In this document: piece after piece, positions 26,137 through 35,822 of the stretch
Layout of the letters: each line of letters starts with the position of its first letter
How positions within the stretch are numbered: position 1 is the first letter of the stretch
DNA from: JAAGZL01 sp050291365
GTDB lineage: Bacteria > Pseudomonadota > Gammaproteobacteria > Chromatiales > Chromatiaceae
DNA length: 64,000 nucleotides
Direction of reading: 5' to 3'
Assembly: GCA_050291365.1 (NCBI GenBank)
Contig: JBNKJS010000027.1
Span: 18,521 to 82,520 of the forward strand
Translations under genes and position numbers: made by a program
Notes under the pieces: model-generated
Told to the model about the DNA's origin: nothing
Database searches by the model: none
What the model saw: the letters and a program-made list of their open reading frames with translations, nothing else

Positions 26137-27282
26137 ATGCCATATTGGCGTCTTTCATCATTCTATCTGTTCTATTTTGCCGCTTTGGGTGTGTTGGCCC
26201 CCTATTGGAGCCTCTATCTTAAGGATCTGGGTTTTAATGCGGTGGCTATCGGCCAGCTTATGGCCATTCCTATGGCAACCAAGCTTATAGCCCCATACGT
26301 ATGGGGTTGGTTGGGGGATCATCTGGGACGCCGTATGTCCATCGTACGGTTGGGTTCTCTGCTTACCACTATAATCTTCTCTTCCGTTTTCTGGGTCACT
26401 GGATTCTGGGAGCTGGGTGCTGCCATGGTGCTGTTCAGCTTCTTTTGGAATGCAGTGCTGCCTCAGTTTGAGGCGGTGACCTTTGATTATCTGGGAAAGG
26501 ATGTCTCCGGATATGCCCGAGTGAGGGTATGGGGATCCATAGGTTTTATCCTCTCGGTTTTGGTTTTGGGGGTAGTAGTGGACCTATATGGGCCAACATC
26601 TATCCTGCCAGTACTGTTAATAGCCTATGCGGCGATCTGGCTATCAAGCCTAATGGTAAAGGATAAAGACGCGAAGCCTCATACCGTAGTGCAGCCGCCG
26701 ATTATGGAGATTATAAAGCTGCCAGCGGTTATAGCATTTTTTGTGGTTTGCTTCCTGTTGCAGGCAGGTCATGGACCTTACTACGGTTTCTTCTCTATTT
26801 ACATGGAGTCGGCTGGATACTCTAAAACCGCCATCGGGCAGTTTTGGGCTCTGGGTGTTATAGCTGAGGTCGTTGTGTTTATTTTTATGCATCGATTGCT
26901 AAAACTATTTGGTGCCCGTCAGGTATTGATGGCCAGTCTTGCTCTGGCTGTATTGCGCTGGATACTAATAGGCAACTTCCCCCACTCTCTGGGTACTATT
27001 CTCTTTGCTCAGATTCTACACGCGGCTACATTTGGCACATTTCACGCTGCGGCCATACATCTGGTTCATCACTACTTTACCGGCAGTCATCAAGGCCGTG
27101 GTCAGGCGCTTTACAGTAGTCTAAGTTTTGGTGCCGGGGGCGCAATGGGTACCCTGGCCAGTGGGTTTCTCTGGGAGAGTGCAGGGCCGAGCGTAGCGTT
27201 TGGTATCTCGGCTGCGCTATCTTTATTGGCGTTGATAATCGCCTGGTATTGGGTGGAGAACGAACTAATAAGCCCTAGCTAG
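26137..27282 (+). CDS. MFS transporter, LacY/HcaT-like
   Basis: 381 aa with about 12 membrane helices. It starts YWRLSSFYLFYFAALGVLAP, and the loop WGWLGDHLGRRMSIVRLGS is the MFS motif A region. The pattern fits the MFS_1-like group that includes the phenylpropionate permease HcaT. The substrate is not known. It follows aroC by 28 bases and could be on the same transcript. Its last 8 bases overlap the convergent gene. Confidence 0.85.
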   Translation: MPYWRLSSFYLFYFAALGVLAPYWSLYLKDLGFNAVAIGQLMAIPMATKLIAPYVWGWLGDHLGRRMSIVRLGSLLTTIIFSSVFWVTGFWELGAAMVLFSFFWNAVLPQFEAVTFDYLGKDVSGYARVRVWGSIGFILSVLVLGVVVDLYGPTSILPVLLIAYAAIWLSSLMVKDKDAKPHTVVQPPIMEIIKLPAVIAFFVVCFLLQAGHGPYYGFFSIYMESAGYSKTAIGQFWALGVIAEVVVFIFMHRLLKLFGARQVLMASLALAVLRWILIGNFPHSLGTILFAQILHAATFGTFHAAAIHLVHHYFTGSHQGRGQALYSSLSFGAGGAMGTLASGFLWESAGPSVAFGISAALSLLALIIAWYWVENELISPS

Positions 27283-29896
27283 GGACCTTCATGTCTGAGT
27301 TTTTACTGACAACTAAAGCTGGGTTTGGTGTCGGTTTAGATAAAAAGAACCCTTGGACATGATCTATGCCTGACGCAATAAGAAATTCGAGTGTTGGCAT
27401 GTCCTCGATGAATTTAGCAACGGTTTGTATATTAAGTGAGTGGGCTACATCATTTATGGATTTGATTACAGCCTGGTTATATACGTTATCGCCGGCTCCA
27501 AGTGTTAGATTGCTGTTTAATTTAATAAAATTAACTGGCAGTTGTTTGAGTTGAGAGAAAGAGAAGAAGCCATGTCCAAAGTCGTCTAACGATACCGTAC
27601 AGCCAATATTATTCATGCGGTCAATCATCTCTCGCGTTTGTAATGATGTTGAAGCCATAGCTGTTTCAGAGAACTCAAAAATGATCTTAGAGGTATCTAT
27701 ATTAGATTTAACTATCAAATGCTCTATGGCATCTATAGCGCGTGGATCAGAAATAGTCTGACTAGAGAGGTTGATGGTTAGTTTTCCCATATATTCATCA
27801 TCGTTTTGTAGCTGTTTCAATTTAGCAAGCGCATGTTCCACAACCCAGATGTCTATTTTATCCATCATATTCAAGCGTTCTGCAGTAGGTAAAAAAGCAT
27901 TTGGATAGATGACCTCCTGATTGTCATCCATAATTCGCAATAGTCCCTCTAGTGCAATATTTTCGGATGAGATGAATTGTTGGAGATTATTGTTTTTGTC
28001 TATTGTGAAGTTGTGTAGTAGGTCTGGTGTTAATTGTTTGCAGCAGAATATAGGTTGGTAATGCAGAGTAAAAAGATCCCGTTCTAAGGCATCGTTTATC
28101 TGCGAAGACCAACTAAGATCCATATCCTCATGGATGTCGATCTCAGGCACGTAAATATGCACCTGATTCCGGCCATGTTTTTTTGCGATATGGCAAGCTA
28201 TATCCGCATTGCTAAGTGCGGTTTCGGTATTGGTAGTATTGCGATCCATAATGGCGATGCCAATGCTGGCATTTATATTGAATTGTTTGTCTTTATGTGA
28301 AAAGACATACCTTTCAAGAAGATGACGATATTCGTCTGCAGTATTCTTTACGGCACTCCTTGTCACCCCTCTGAGGATGATAGCGAACTCATCTCCCCCA
28401 AGGCGCGCCAGATCATCACTTTTTCTTAAGCGTGATGTCAGTAGTTGTGAGATTTCTATCAATAGTTGATCGCCAGCAGAATGCCCGGCTGTGTCATTTA
28501 CATATTTGAAGCGGTCAAGGTCGATATAGAGCAGTGCGCTACAATCTTTTGCGCGTTGAAGTCGATCTATCTCTTTGCTTAGATCGCTCTCAAATCGGCG
28601 TCTATTTGCCAGTTTGGTCAGGGCGTCATGGTCCGCCTGCCAGCGGAGTTTATTTTCTAAGGAGAGACGTTCTGATATATCTCGAAAGGCTACAACTGAT
28701 CCCTGGCGCTTGGCGTCAACGCTAAATGGATAAACCGTATACTCAATAGGTACCGGCTTGCCGGATTTATTCCAAAAGAACGTCTGCTTTTCCTTGATTG
28801 TATAGCCATGCTTATAGGCGTCCTGCAGTTCGCAGTTGTCTTTGATTAGAGGATTGCCGCTTTCGTCAGCATGGTGAAACAGATCGTGTGCAGATTTGCC
28901 TATTAAGTTGTCTTTATTACTATATCCCAATGTCCGCAAGCAGGCTGGGTTAATGAAGGATATATTCCCGTCTTGGTCTACCCCAAAAACACCATCGCCC
29001 ACTGACTGCAGGATGCTACCAAGTCGCTTACGCTCTTCTTCAATGCGTTTGCGGGTTCTGATATGTCTGCTCATGGCGTCAACACGAGCTATGAAAAGAT
29101 CCTCGCTTTCATTTTTAAACATGCACTCCACAGCACCAGAATTTAGAGAACTCTCAATGGCGTAGTCAATGTAGGTGCCGGTTATCAGGGCGGTTGTGAT
29201 GGTGTTGGTTCGAGGGTCTTCCAGTAGTTGTCTGCAGAGTTCATCCCCGTTAGTTTTTGGCATGAAGTAGTCAATGATGGCAATATCAAATTCAGAACTA
29301 ATTGCCTTTTTAAAACCGCTTTCAGCCGATTCTGCAATCTCAACATGGTATCCATTATCACTAAGAAGTGTCTTATACTTGTGGCGTACAGTACGTGAGT
29401 CATCCACAAACAGAATGCGTATTGGCTGTATGTGAGTATTGGTATCAAAGTTTGCGTTAACTAGACGACTGTAAAGATTGGTTAGAATTTCTGCGCTGTG
29501 TTTGTGCTCACTCCAGGGTACGTGGATAGTATTGTGTTTTTGGGAGGCGCACTCCTTAGCCTCTTTTCTATCTTCGTGTGCCAGTATAAGTATCGGAGTA
29601 GAGGTGTACTGTTTTGCAGAGAGAATTTCTAACAACCTATCCAGATTTTCGCTAGGTTTTGCAGGCCAGCCTATGAAAAATGCGTCATAGCTACTACATT
29701 GGTTCTCCTCTGATTTAATCAGTTCCAGGCCTTTAGAAAAATCCGCAGCAGTTTCAACATCAAATCCATGCTTGATAAGACTATTCTGTTGAATATGCCT
29801 TATAGTTGCGGATGGTTCTATTAACAATACTCTAAGCAAGACAGGTCTTTCCCTTGAAAACTTAGGTTTATTATAATCTTTACTAGTTCTGAACAA
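27275..29896 (-). CDS. REC-REC-PAS-GGDEF-EAL signalling protein with degenerate EAL
   Basis: 873 aa, soluble. Residues 20-145 form a receiver-like domain without the acceptor Asp (YDAFFIGWPAKP). Residues 157-280 form a second receiver with VDDSRTVRHKYK and acceptor Asp in AIIDYFMPK. A PAS domain (about 290-410, DGVFGVDQDGNISFINPA) precedes GGDEF with RLGGDEFAIIL and an RxxD site (RKSD). The EAL domain retains ExLxR (EGLLR) and DDFG, but the lysine motif reads FIKLN instead of xKID and the AEGVE site reads AKFIED. The predicted role is c-di-GMP synthesis controlled by the second receiver and by PAS, with a phosphodiesterase that is probably inactive. Confidence 0.85.
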   Translation of the reverse strand: MFRTSKDYNKPKFSRERPVLLRVLLIEPSATIRHIQQNSLIKHGFDVETAADFSKGLELIKSEENQCSSYDAFFIGWPAKPSENLDRLLEILSAKQYTSTPILILAHEDRKEAKECASQKHNTIHVPWSEHKHSAEILTNLYSRLVNANFDTNTHIQPIRILFVDDSRTVRHKYKTLLSDNGYHVEIAESAESGFKKAISSEFDIAIIDYFMPKTNGDELCRQLLEDPRTNTITTALITGTYIDYAIESSLNSGAVECMFKNESEDLFIARVDAMSRHIRTRKRIEEERKRLGSILQSVGDGVFGVDQDGNISFINPACLRTLGYSNKDNLIGKSAHDLFHHADESGNPLIKDNCELQDAYKHGYTIKEKQTFFWNKSGKPVPIEYTVYPFSVDAKRQGSVVAFRDISERLSLENKLRWQADHDALTKLANRRRFESDLSKEIDRLQRAKDCSALLYIDLDRFKYVNDTAGHSAGDQLLIEISQLLTSRLRKSDDLARLGGDEFAIILRGVTRSAVKNTADEYRHLLERYVFSHKDKQFNINASIGIAIMDRNTTNTETALSNADIACHIAKKHGRNQVHIYVPEIDIHEDMDLSWSSQINDALERDLFTLHYQPIFCCKQLTPDLLHNFTIDKNNNLQQFISSENIALEGLLRIMDDNQEVIYPNAFLPTAERLNMMDKIDIWVVEHALAKLKQLQNDDEYMGKLTINLSSQTISDPRAIDAIEHLIVKSNIDTSKIIFEFSETAMASTSLQTREMIDRMNNIGCTVSLDDFGHGFFSFSQLKQLPVNFIKLNSNLTLGAGDNVYNQAVIKSINDVAHSLNIQTVAKFIEDMPTLEFLIASGIDHVQGFFLSKPTPNPALVVSKNSDMKVPS

Positions 29897-29988
29897 TAGT
29901 CGGCAACTGGACTGTATTCTTTAGAAATTTGTTTATATTCTTTGGTATATGATCATAACCAATCTTTTCGATAAATATGGGGTAGATA

Positions 29989-30414
29989 GTGGCTATCTGG
30001 AAAAATCCTGTCTCACTTGATGATATTGAGCAGTTCTCCAAGAACACCATGGTTGAGCATTTGGGGATACAGATTACCGAGATTGGTGATGATTACCTAA
30101 AGGCTTCCATGCCGGTATGCCCCAAGACCCATCAGCCCATGGGGTTATTGCACGGCGGGGCATCGGTGGCATTGGCTGAGACTGTTAGCAGCATAGCTGC
30201 ATTTATGACAGCGCCAGCCGGAAGACGTTGTGTGGGTCTAGAGGTGAATGCCAATCATCTGCGTGCGGTTAAATCAGGAGTTGTGTTTGCAGTGGCAAGG
30301 CCTATACATATAGGCAGGTCAACCCAGGTCTGGGATATTCGAATTACAGATGAGAATGACAATAGTATATCGATATCAAGGATCACCATTGCAGTGTTAG
30401 AGCCGGAGAAGTGA
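29989..30414 (+). CDS. Hotdog-fold thioesterase (PaaI/YdiI-like)
   Basis: 141 aa with a GTG start (ggggt just upstream). The hotdog core is GLLHGGASVALAETVSSIAA, with the His-Gly-Gly and catalytic Glu pattern of the PaaI/MenI/YdiI acyl-CoA thioesterases, then NANHLRAVKSG and RSTQVWDIRI. It would hydrolyse an acyl- or aroyl-CoA, possibly DHNA-CoA. It stands alone between two divergent or convergent signalling and transport genes. Confidence 0.85.
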   Translation: MAIWKNPVSLDDIEQFSKNTMVEHLGIQITEIGDDYLKASMPVCPKTHQPMGLLHGGASVALAETVSSIAAFMTAPAGRRCVGLEVNANHLRAVKSGVVFAVARPIHIGRSTQVWDIRITDENDNSISISRITIAVLEPEK

Positions 30415-30428
30415 GCTGTATTCACCGA

Positions 30429-32288
30429 TTACATCCCATAAAGCCAGGGAAGCAGAAAGCTAAGTAGCAGCCACATCAGGATTGTTAGTGGCACGCCCAC
30501 CCGCACAAAATCACCAAAGCTATAGTTACCTGCATTCATTACCAGAAGGTTAGTCTGATAGGCCATGGGGGTGGCGTAACTCAGGTTGGCACCAAACAGA
30601 ACCGCCAGCACGAATGGCTCTGGAGGCGCCCCAAGATGCTGGGCAATACCAATGGCAATGGGGGTTCCTACTACGGCAGCGGCGTTGTTTGAGACCACGT
30701 TGGTTAGAATGGCCATCAGCAACAGCAGTCCGCTTAGAACAAATGCCGGGGGTAGTCCTCGGGTGGCCGCCACATAGGTCGATGCCAGGTATTCTGCCCC
30801 GCCGGTCTCCACCAATGCCAATCCCATGGCCAGACTGGTAACGATGACCATGATCACAGATGCATGCAGAGCCTGGCTGGCCTCTTTCCAGCGCATGCAG
30901 CCGGTCAGAAGCATTATGAGAACACCCAGCATTGCACTTACCGCGATTGACAAAATGCCAAGGGCTGCAAGAACTACTATTCCCAGCATTATACCCAATG
31001 CAATTGGGGCCTTTTCTGAATGAGCTAGGTCCTCCGTGGCATCCAATACCAGCAACTCACCTTTGGACTTTAGTTGTTTGATCTTCCTCTTGGAGCCTTG
31101 TAACAGAATTACATCGCCATTTTTGAGGCGGGTGTCCTCCGGGTGTTCAAGTGGTGATTGGATTCCTCGCTTGGCCCAGATGCCAGCGCGATGCAGAGCC
31201 AGAACCATAACCTGATAGCGGGCGCTGAACTGGTAGTCGTTTAGTGTGGTTCTTTCTAGCGGAGACCCACGCACAACAGCTACTTCAGCCATCTGTTGTT
31301 TCTCATCGATCAGGGGGTGTTGCTCATCCACTGGTTTATTCTGTGAATATAGTTTGGCCTCCAGTACTTTCTCGAACTCCATTAGTCTCTCCGGGGTATC
31401 AAATACAACGATACGATCTCCGGCTTTTATGGACACATCAGGGAGTGTAACCAGGCAGTAAGCACGATCACCTCTAAGAACCTGTTCAATCTCCATGCGG
31501 CCATCGGTTAAATCCAGAATTTCCGCGATGGTTTTTCCATTTGCATGGCTATGCTCGTCAACGTGTAACTGGGCGCGAAACAGACGGGGAGAGGTTGATT
31601 TAAGCATTGGCTCCCGTTCTGGGATAAGTTTTGGTGCAATCAACCAGAGGTAAAAAAGACCAGCAGTGCCGGCGATGATGGCGGGCACGGCAAATTCAAA
31701 CATCCCAAACTGCCTCAGCCCCAGGTCTGCGGCAACGAACACCACCAGCAGGTTGGTAGAGGTGCCGATGGTGGTGGTGGTGCCACCGATCAAAGTGGCG
31801 AAGCCCATTGGCATCAAAGTGTGTGCGGCCGTGGTGCCAGTACGTAGGGATACGCTGATCAGAATAGGCAGCAGCAGAACAACTATAGGGGTGTTGTTCA
31901 CAAATGCGCTAAGTACCGCACCTGCAAACAGGGTGGCGATCATAGAGAGACGTGGATATCGGGTCCAGTATCGAGCAAGTTGTCTACCGATTGGCTCCAG
32001 TGCTCCGGTTCTTACCAGCCCCTGTCCGGCTATCATCAATGCGGATACCGCGATCAGCGCCTCATGCCCAAAGCCGGAGAAGAAGTGTTTCGCACTCAGA
32101 ACCCTTCCTTCAGATTCGAATGGGAACAGCTCAAAAAATAGAATAAGAGTGACGAGTATGAACAGGCTGGATGATGCCAGTGGCAACTCATCTCTGGCGA
32201 ACAGAAATAGTGCAATCACAATGATTAACATAACCACTATAGCGTGGAGTGATGGGGCGACCAGTTCAGTTGTTATTGCTGCATCCAT
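30429..32288 (-). CDS. SLC13-family permease with two RCK_C (TrkA-C) domains
   Basis: 619 aa. N-terminal membrane helices (HAIVVMLIIVIALFLFA onward, with FVNNTPIVVLLLPI) and C-terminal helices (VSNNAAAVVGTPIAIGIA) give the repeated NNT/NNA signature of the DASS/SLC13 ion-transporter fold. Between them are two TrkA-C regulatory domains (about residues 235-320 and 335-420). Such permeases often carry sulfate, other divalent anions or dicarboxylates with Na+. Sulfate would suit a sulfur oxidiser but is only a guess. Confidence 0.85.
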   Translation of the reverse strand: MDAAITTELVAPSLHAIVVMLIIVIALFLFARDELPLASSSLFILVTLILFFELFPFESEGRVLSAKHFFSGFGHEALIAVSALMIAGQGLVRTGALEPIGRQLARYWTRYPRLSMIATLFAGAVLSAFVNNTPIVVLLLPILISVSLRTGTTAAHTLMPMGFATLIGGTTTTIGTSTNLLVVFVAADLGLRQFGMFEFAVPAIIAGTAGLFYLWLIAPKLIPEREPMLKSTSPRLFRAQLHVDEHSHANGKTIAEILDLTDGRMEIEQVLRGDRAYCLVTLPDVSIKAGDRIVVFDTPERLMEFEKVLEAKLYSQNKPVDEQHPLIDEKQQMAEVAVVRGSPLERTTLNDYQFSARYQVMVLALHRAGIWAKRGIQSPLEHPEDTRLKNGDVILLQGSKRKIKQLKSKGELLVLDATEDLAHSEKAPIALGIMLGIVVLAALGILSIAVSAMLGVLIMLLTGCMRWKEASQALHASVIMVIVTSLAMGLALVETGGAEYLASTYVAATRGLPPAFVLSGLLLLMAILTNVVSNNAAAVVGTPIAIGIAQHLGAPPEPFVLAVLFGANLSYATPMAYQTNLLVMNAGNYSFGDFVRVGVPLTILMWLLLSFLLPWLYGM

Positions 32289-32329
32289 TTGTCGTATTGT
32301 GATTGATTGGTTAGTAACAGGCCCTGATT

Positions 32330-33247
32330 TCAGTATGTTGTTTTATAATCTTTATCTAAAAGGCTTTTGACGAAGCATTCGAAGATCGGTTTGTCGTATT
32401 TTTCAGCTTCAACCTCATGTTTTATTAGCTCCAAGGTGTTTATTGGTTGCATGGGTAGCCGGTATATCCTGTTGGAGTTGGTTAATGCCTCATAAGTGTC
32501 GACTATACCGATGAGTTTGCCAATTTCGCCTGTTGGCAAGATCCCGCTGGGATAGCCTGAGCCATCCAGTTTGAGATGATGCTCCATGGCTCCTTGTTGG
32601 ATTGTTTTACTAAATCCGGCCATCTGAAGCAGGTTCCTCCCATGGGTCGGGTGTTTTTTTATTTCCTCGTACTCCTCTGGGGTAAGTTTTTTTGGTGAGT
32701 TAAGAATTGTAGTGCTGATGGCGGATTTGCCAATATCATGAAACAGCCCCGCCATTGCATAATCACTAAAACAGTTGTGTTCCAGGTGTGGGCTTTCCAT
32801 ACAGTAATTTAGTGCTAATGCTGCAACATTGAATGAATGTTCCACCGTGGAATATTGGTCTGATGCCAATTTTAGAATCTTGTTTAGTATGTTTGGGTAT
32901 TCAATTACAGCATCGACAAACAGCACGAATGGTTTTTTGATGCTATTTAGCACCACGGGGTTCGGAAGAGCTAAGGCATTCTCTAACATGCCTGACATCA
33001 GTTTTTTGATCTCTTTAGGTTTGTGCTCTTTTACTGCTGTTGTGAGGTCATGACAAAAGTCATCTTGCATATGGCTGATTATGTGATCCCGGTCCTGCTC
33101 AGATATGTAGACCTGGTTAATCGAAAACCCATCTGGAAGCCCCGGCTCTAGGCCAGCCTTTTTATAGAGTACAAACTCATCCAGAGGCTTGATATAAATA
33201 TCTATATCCTTGCAGTATTTGATCTGATCTAAACGCAATAGGTACAT
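32330..33247 (-). CDS. HD-GYP domain protein
   Basis: 305 aa, soluble. The N-terminal 120 residues are a DUF3391-like or unassigned region. The HD-GYP domain follows: EHSFNVAALA, AGLFHDIGK (His170, Asp171), KKHPTHG, and HHLKLDGSGYP (residues 223-233). The GYP tripeptide is present, but the canonical Glu of HHExxDGxGYP is Leu225, so metal binding may differ. It is predicted to hydrolyse cyclic di-GMP. It lies 56 bases downstream of the lysR stop, same strand. Confidence 0.8.
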   Translation of the reverse strand: MYLLRLDQIKYCKDIDIYIKPLDEFVLYKKAGLEPGLPDGFSINQVYISEQDRDHIISHMQDDFCHDLTTAVKEHKPKEIKKLMSGMLENALALPNPVVLNSIKKPFVLFVDAVIEYPNILNKILKLASDQYSTVEHSFNVAALALNYCMESPHLEHNCFSDYAMAGLFHDIGKSAISTTILNSPKKLTPEEYEEIKKHPTHGRNLLQMAGFSKTIQQGAMEHHLKLDGSGYPSGILPTGEIGKLIGIVDTYEALTNSNRIYRLPMQPINTLELIKHEVEAEKYDKPIFECFVKSLLDKDYKTTY

Positions 33248-33303
33248 AGTTATTATGTTTTTTTAGGACTCTATTGCCGAAGTATAGAGCAGGTATAACA
33301 AAA

Positions 33304-34170
33304 TTACTCTTTGCAGAAGCCCAGCATTGCGTTTGCCGCATTAGAGAGAGTTCGAGAGTTATGGGTAACGGCACCTAAGGTTCGAAACAGGTTAAGACCC
33401 TGCATGCTGATAATATGTAGGTCGCTGTTCTTTATCATGATTTCCGGGAGCAGGCTCCATCCAAGGCCGGTGGAGGTCATGGTCTTTAGCGTCTCAAGAT
33501 AGTTTGTTGAAATGGCTACATCTATCTTCAGTTCCTGTGGGGCTAGCGCCTGTTCCAGGATATTGCGGGTGTAGGTCCCAACACCCGGGAGCAAGGCGGG
33601 GTGTTTTACCAGATCTTCGAGTGTCGGATGTCCCACTTTTGCCAGTGGATGCTCGCGGCTTACCGCAAACTGTAGCGGATCGCGCCATAGTTTGGTGATA
33701 TTAAGATTACCTGGTGCGTCTGTTGGCAGGGTTACAATCCCCATCTCCAGTTTGCCCTGGGCCACTGCGTGACAGGCGGCCTCTGATCCTAGGAATCTGA
33801 TGTCTAGTTGTACATTTAGATACCTTTGCCGGAATCTTCTTAGTATGGGTGGTATGCGGTGCAGGCCGATATGGTGGCTTATGCCCATAGTGAGGACTCC
33901 CGTCACATCACCTGAAAGGTTGGAGATAGAGCGCTGAATATCTTCCATCTCCTGCAGCATATTAATGGCGCGCGGTAGCAGTTTTCGGCCGGCTTCGTTC
34001 AGGTTGGTGGTCTTGCCTATGCGATCGAACAATCTTACCCCAAGTTCGCCCTCAAGGACGGCGATGCGCTTACTCACGGCCGACTGGGTCAGAAAGACGC
34101 GCTCGGCCGCCAGGGAAAAGGAGCTTGTCTCTGCCACGGCCACGAAGATCTTTAAGGTATTTATATCCAT
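33304..34170 (-). CDS. LysR-family transcriptional regulator
   Basis: 288 aa. Winged helix at residues 1-60 (MDINTLKIFVAVAETSSFSL, then TQSAVSKRIAVLEGELGVRL) and a LysR effector domain from 90 on (GDVTGVLTMGISHH, then LLPEIMIK). It is divergent from leuC with 136 bases between the starts, the same arrangement as in Pseudomonas. A palindrome in that gap matches a LysR box, so control of leuCDB is plausible. The effector is unknown. Confidence 0.9.
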   Translation of the reverse strand: MDINTLKIFVAVAETSSFSLAAERVFLTQSAVSKRIAVLEGELGVRLFDRIGKTTNLNEAGRKLLPRAINMLQEMEDIQRSISNLSGDVTGVLTMGISHHIGLHRIPPILRRFRQRYLNVQLDIRFLGSEAACHAVAQGKLEMGIVTLPTDAPGNLNITKLWRDPLQFAVSREHPLAKVGHPTLEDLVKHPALLPGVGTYTRNILEQALAPQELKIDVAISTNYLETLKTMTSTGLGWSLLPEIMIKNSDLHIISMQGLNLFRTLGAVTHNSRTLSNAANAMLGFCKE

Positions 34171-34212
34171 AGCCTCTTTGAACCATATTCTCTATGTCAC
34201 TCCTCAGAGTAT

Positions 34213-34227
34213 ATTCCAAAACGGAAT
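34213..34227. promoter_or_regulatory. LysR-type box candidate between lysR and leuC
   Basis: attcc-aaaac-ggaat is a perfect 5-bp-arm palindrome with the T-N11-A spacing typical of LysR sites. It is 43 bases before the lysR ATG (read on the minus strand) and 80 before the leuC ATG. Confidence 0.5.
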
Positions 34228-34306
34228 CATATAAAGAAAAAAGATGAATTTGTTTTATATGTTGGTCAAGGCTAATATTCACTCAACCATAGATGAGGAA
34301 TCAAAC

Positions 34307-35710
34307 ATGAGCAGAAAAACTCTCTACGATAAGCTTTGGGACGAGCATGTTGTGCGCACCGATGATGATGGTACCGTATTGCTCTATATCGACCGGCAGC
34401 TGGTGCACGAGGTCACATCGCCCCAGGCCTTTGAAGGACTACGCATGGCTGGGCGCAAGCTATGGCGTACCAGTTCTACTATCGCCACCCCTGATCACAA
34501 TGTTCCTACCAAGGGGCGTAGTGCAGGGATTGATGATCCTATCGCCCGCCTGCAGGTGGAGACCCTGGACCGAAATTGCGAAGAGTTTGGTGTTACCGAA
34601 TTCGGAATGAACGACATCCGCCAGGGTGTGGTGCATGTGATGGGCGCTGAGCAGGGTGCGATTCTGCCCGGAATGACCGTGGTGTGCGGTGACTCCCATA
34701 CCGCCACCCACGGTGCATTTGGTGCACTGGCTTTTGGTATCGGTACCTCAGAGGTGGAGCATGTACTGGCCACTCAATGCCTGATCCAGAAGAAATCCAA
34801 ATCCATGCTAGTGCGCGTGGATGGCGAACTGGGCAGGGGAGTAACCGCCAAAGATATCACCCTTGCCGTTATCGGCAGGTTAGGTACGGCGGGCGGAACA
34901 GGTTATGTGCTTGAGTTTGCTGGCGATGCCATCCGCAATCTCAGCATGGAGGGTCGTCTCACCGTATGCAATATGGCGATTGAGGCTGGAGCCCGTGCAG
35001 GGATCGTGGCGGTGGATGATACCACCATTAACTACCTCAAGGGCCGTCCCTACGCACCGAAGGGTGCAGAGTGGGAGCAGGCGGTGGCCGCCTGGCGCAA
35101 CTATCATAGCGATGAAGGTGCTGAATTCGATGCCGTGCTGGAGATAGATGCCGCCAGCATCGAACCTCAGGTGACCTGGGGCACTTCTCCGGAGATGGTG
35201 CTCTCGGTCGGTTCTGTGGTGCCAAACCCGGATGATGAGAAGGATTCGGTAAAGGCCACAGGTATGCGTCGCGCTCTGGAATACATGGGGTTAGAGGCAG
35301 GTACCAAACTGGTAGATATTCAACCGGATCATGTATTTATCGGCTCTTGTACCAATGGTCGTATAGAGGATCTGCGCGCAGCCGCCGTTGTGGCTAAGGG
35401 CCGCAAGGTTGCAGCAAATATTAAGCAGGCGCTGGTAGTGCCGGGCACAGGTCTGGTGAAACAGCAGGCGGAAGAAGAGGGCCTGGATAAGATCTTTATA
35501 GATGCCGGTTTTGAGTGGCGTGAGCCTGGCTGTTCCATGTGTCTGGCCATGAATGCGGATCGCCTTAAGCCGGGAGATCGCTGTGCCTCTACCTCGAATC
35601 GCAACTTCGAAGGTCGTCAGGGACAGGGTGGTCGCACCCATCTGGTAAGCCCCGCCATGGCTGCTGCCGCCGCAGTGGAAGGTCATTTTGTAGATGTGAG
35701 AGGGCTTTAA
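34307..35710 (+). CDS. leuC: 3-isopropylmalate dehydratase large subunit
   Basis: 467 aa from ATG at 34307, with gagga 8 bases before it and the standard opening SRKTLYDKLWDEHVV. An earlier in-frame ATG at 34244 adds only an unconserved leader. The [4Fe-4S] cysteines are visible in FIGSCTNGR and EPGCSMCLAMN. With LeuD it isomerises 2- to 3-isopropylmalate in leucine synthesis. Confidence 0.97.
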   Translation: MSRKTLYDKLWDEHVVRTDDDGTVLLYIDRQLVHEVTSPQAFEGLRMAGRKLWRTSSTIATPDHNVPTKGRSAGIDDPIARLQVETLDRNCEEFGVTEFGMNDIRQGVVHVMGAEQGAILPGMTVVCGDSHTATHGAFGALAFGIGTSEVEHVLATQCLIQKKSKSMLVRVDGELGRGVTAKDITLAVIGRLGTAGGTGYVLEFAGDAIRNLSMEGRLTVCNMAIEAGARAGIVAVDDTTINYLKGRPYAPKGAEWEQAVAAWRNYHSDEGAEFDAVLEIDAASIEPQVTWGTSPEMVLSVGSVVPNPDDEKDSVKATGMRRALEYMGLEAGTKLVDIQPDHVFIGSCTNGRIEDLRAAAVVAKGRKVAANIKQALVVPGTGLVKQQAEEEGLDKIFIDAGFEWREPGCSMCLAMNADRLKPGDRCASTSNRNFEGRQGQGGRTHLVSPAMAAAAAVEGHFVDVRGL

Positions 35711-35722
35711 TTTAGTAATTTT

Positions 35723-35798
35723 GTCCGCGAATGAACGCTAATAAACGCTAATCTTTTTAATATTAAATTATTTGCGTTAATTTACGCTTTTTGCGGAC
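35723..35798. repeat. Imperfect inverted repeat between leuC and leuD
   Basis: gtccgcgaatgaacgctaat at the left and its near-complement ending gcggac at the right. Arms contain short aacgc words repeated with 10-12-base spacing. It is related to the element at 36472-36616. Confidence 0.7.
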
Positions 35799-35822
35799 TC
35801 CTTGAAGACAAGGCTAACTATT

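Noticed and set aside
31666..32370. 234-aa open frame on the plus strand
   Set aside because: It is wholly antisense to the SLC13 permease gene, rich in Arg/Ser/Thr with no family pattern, and has no ribosome site.
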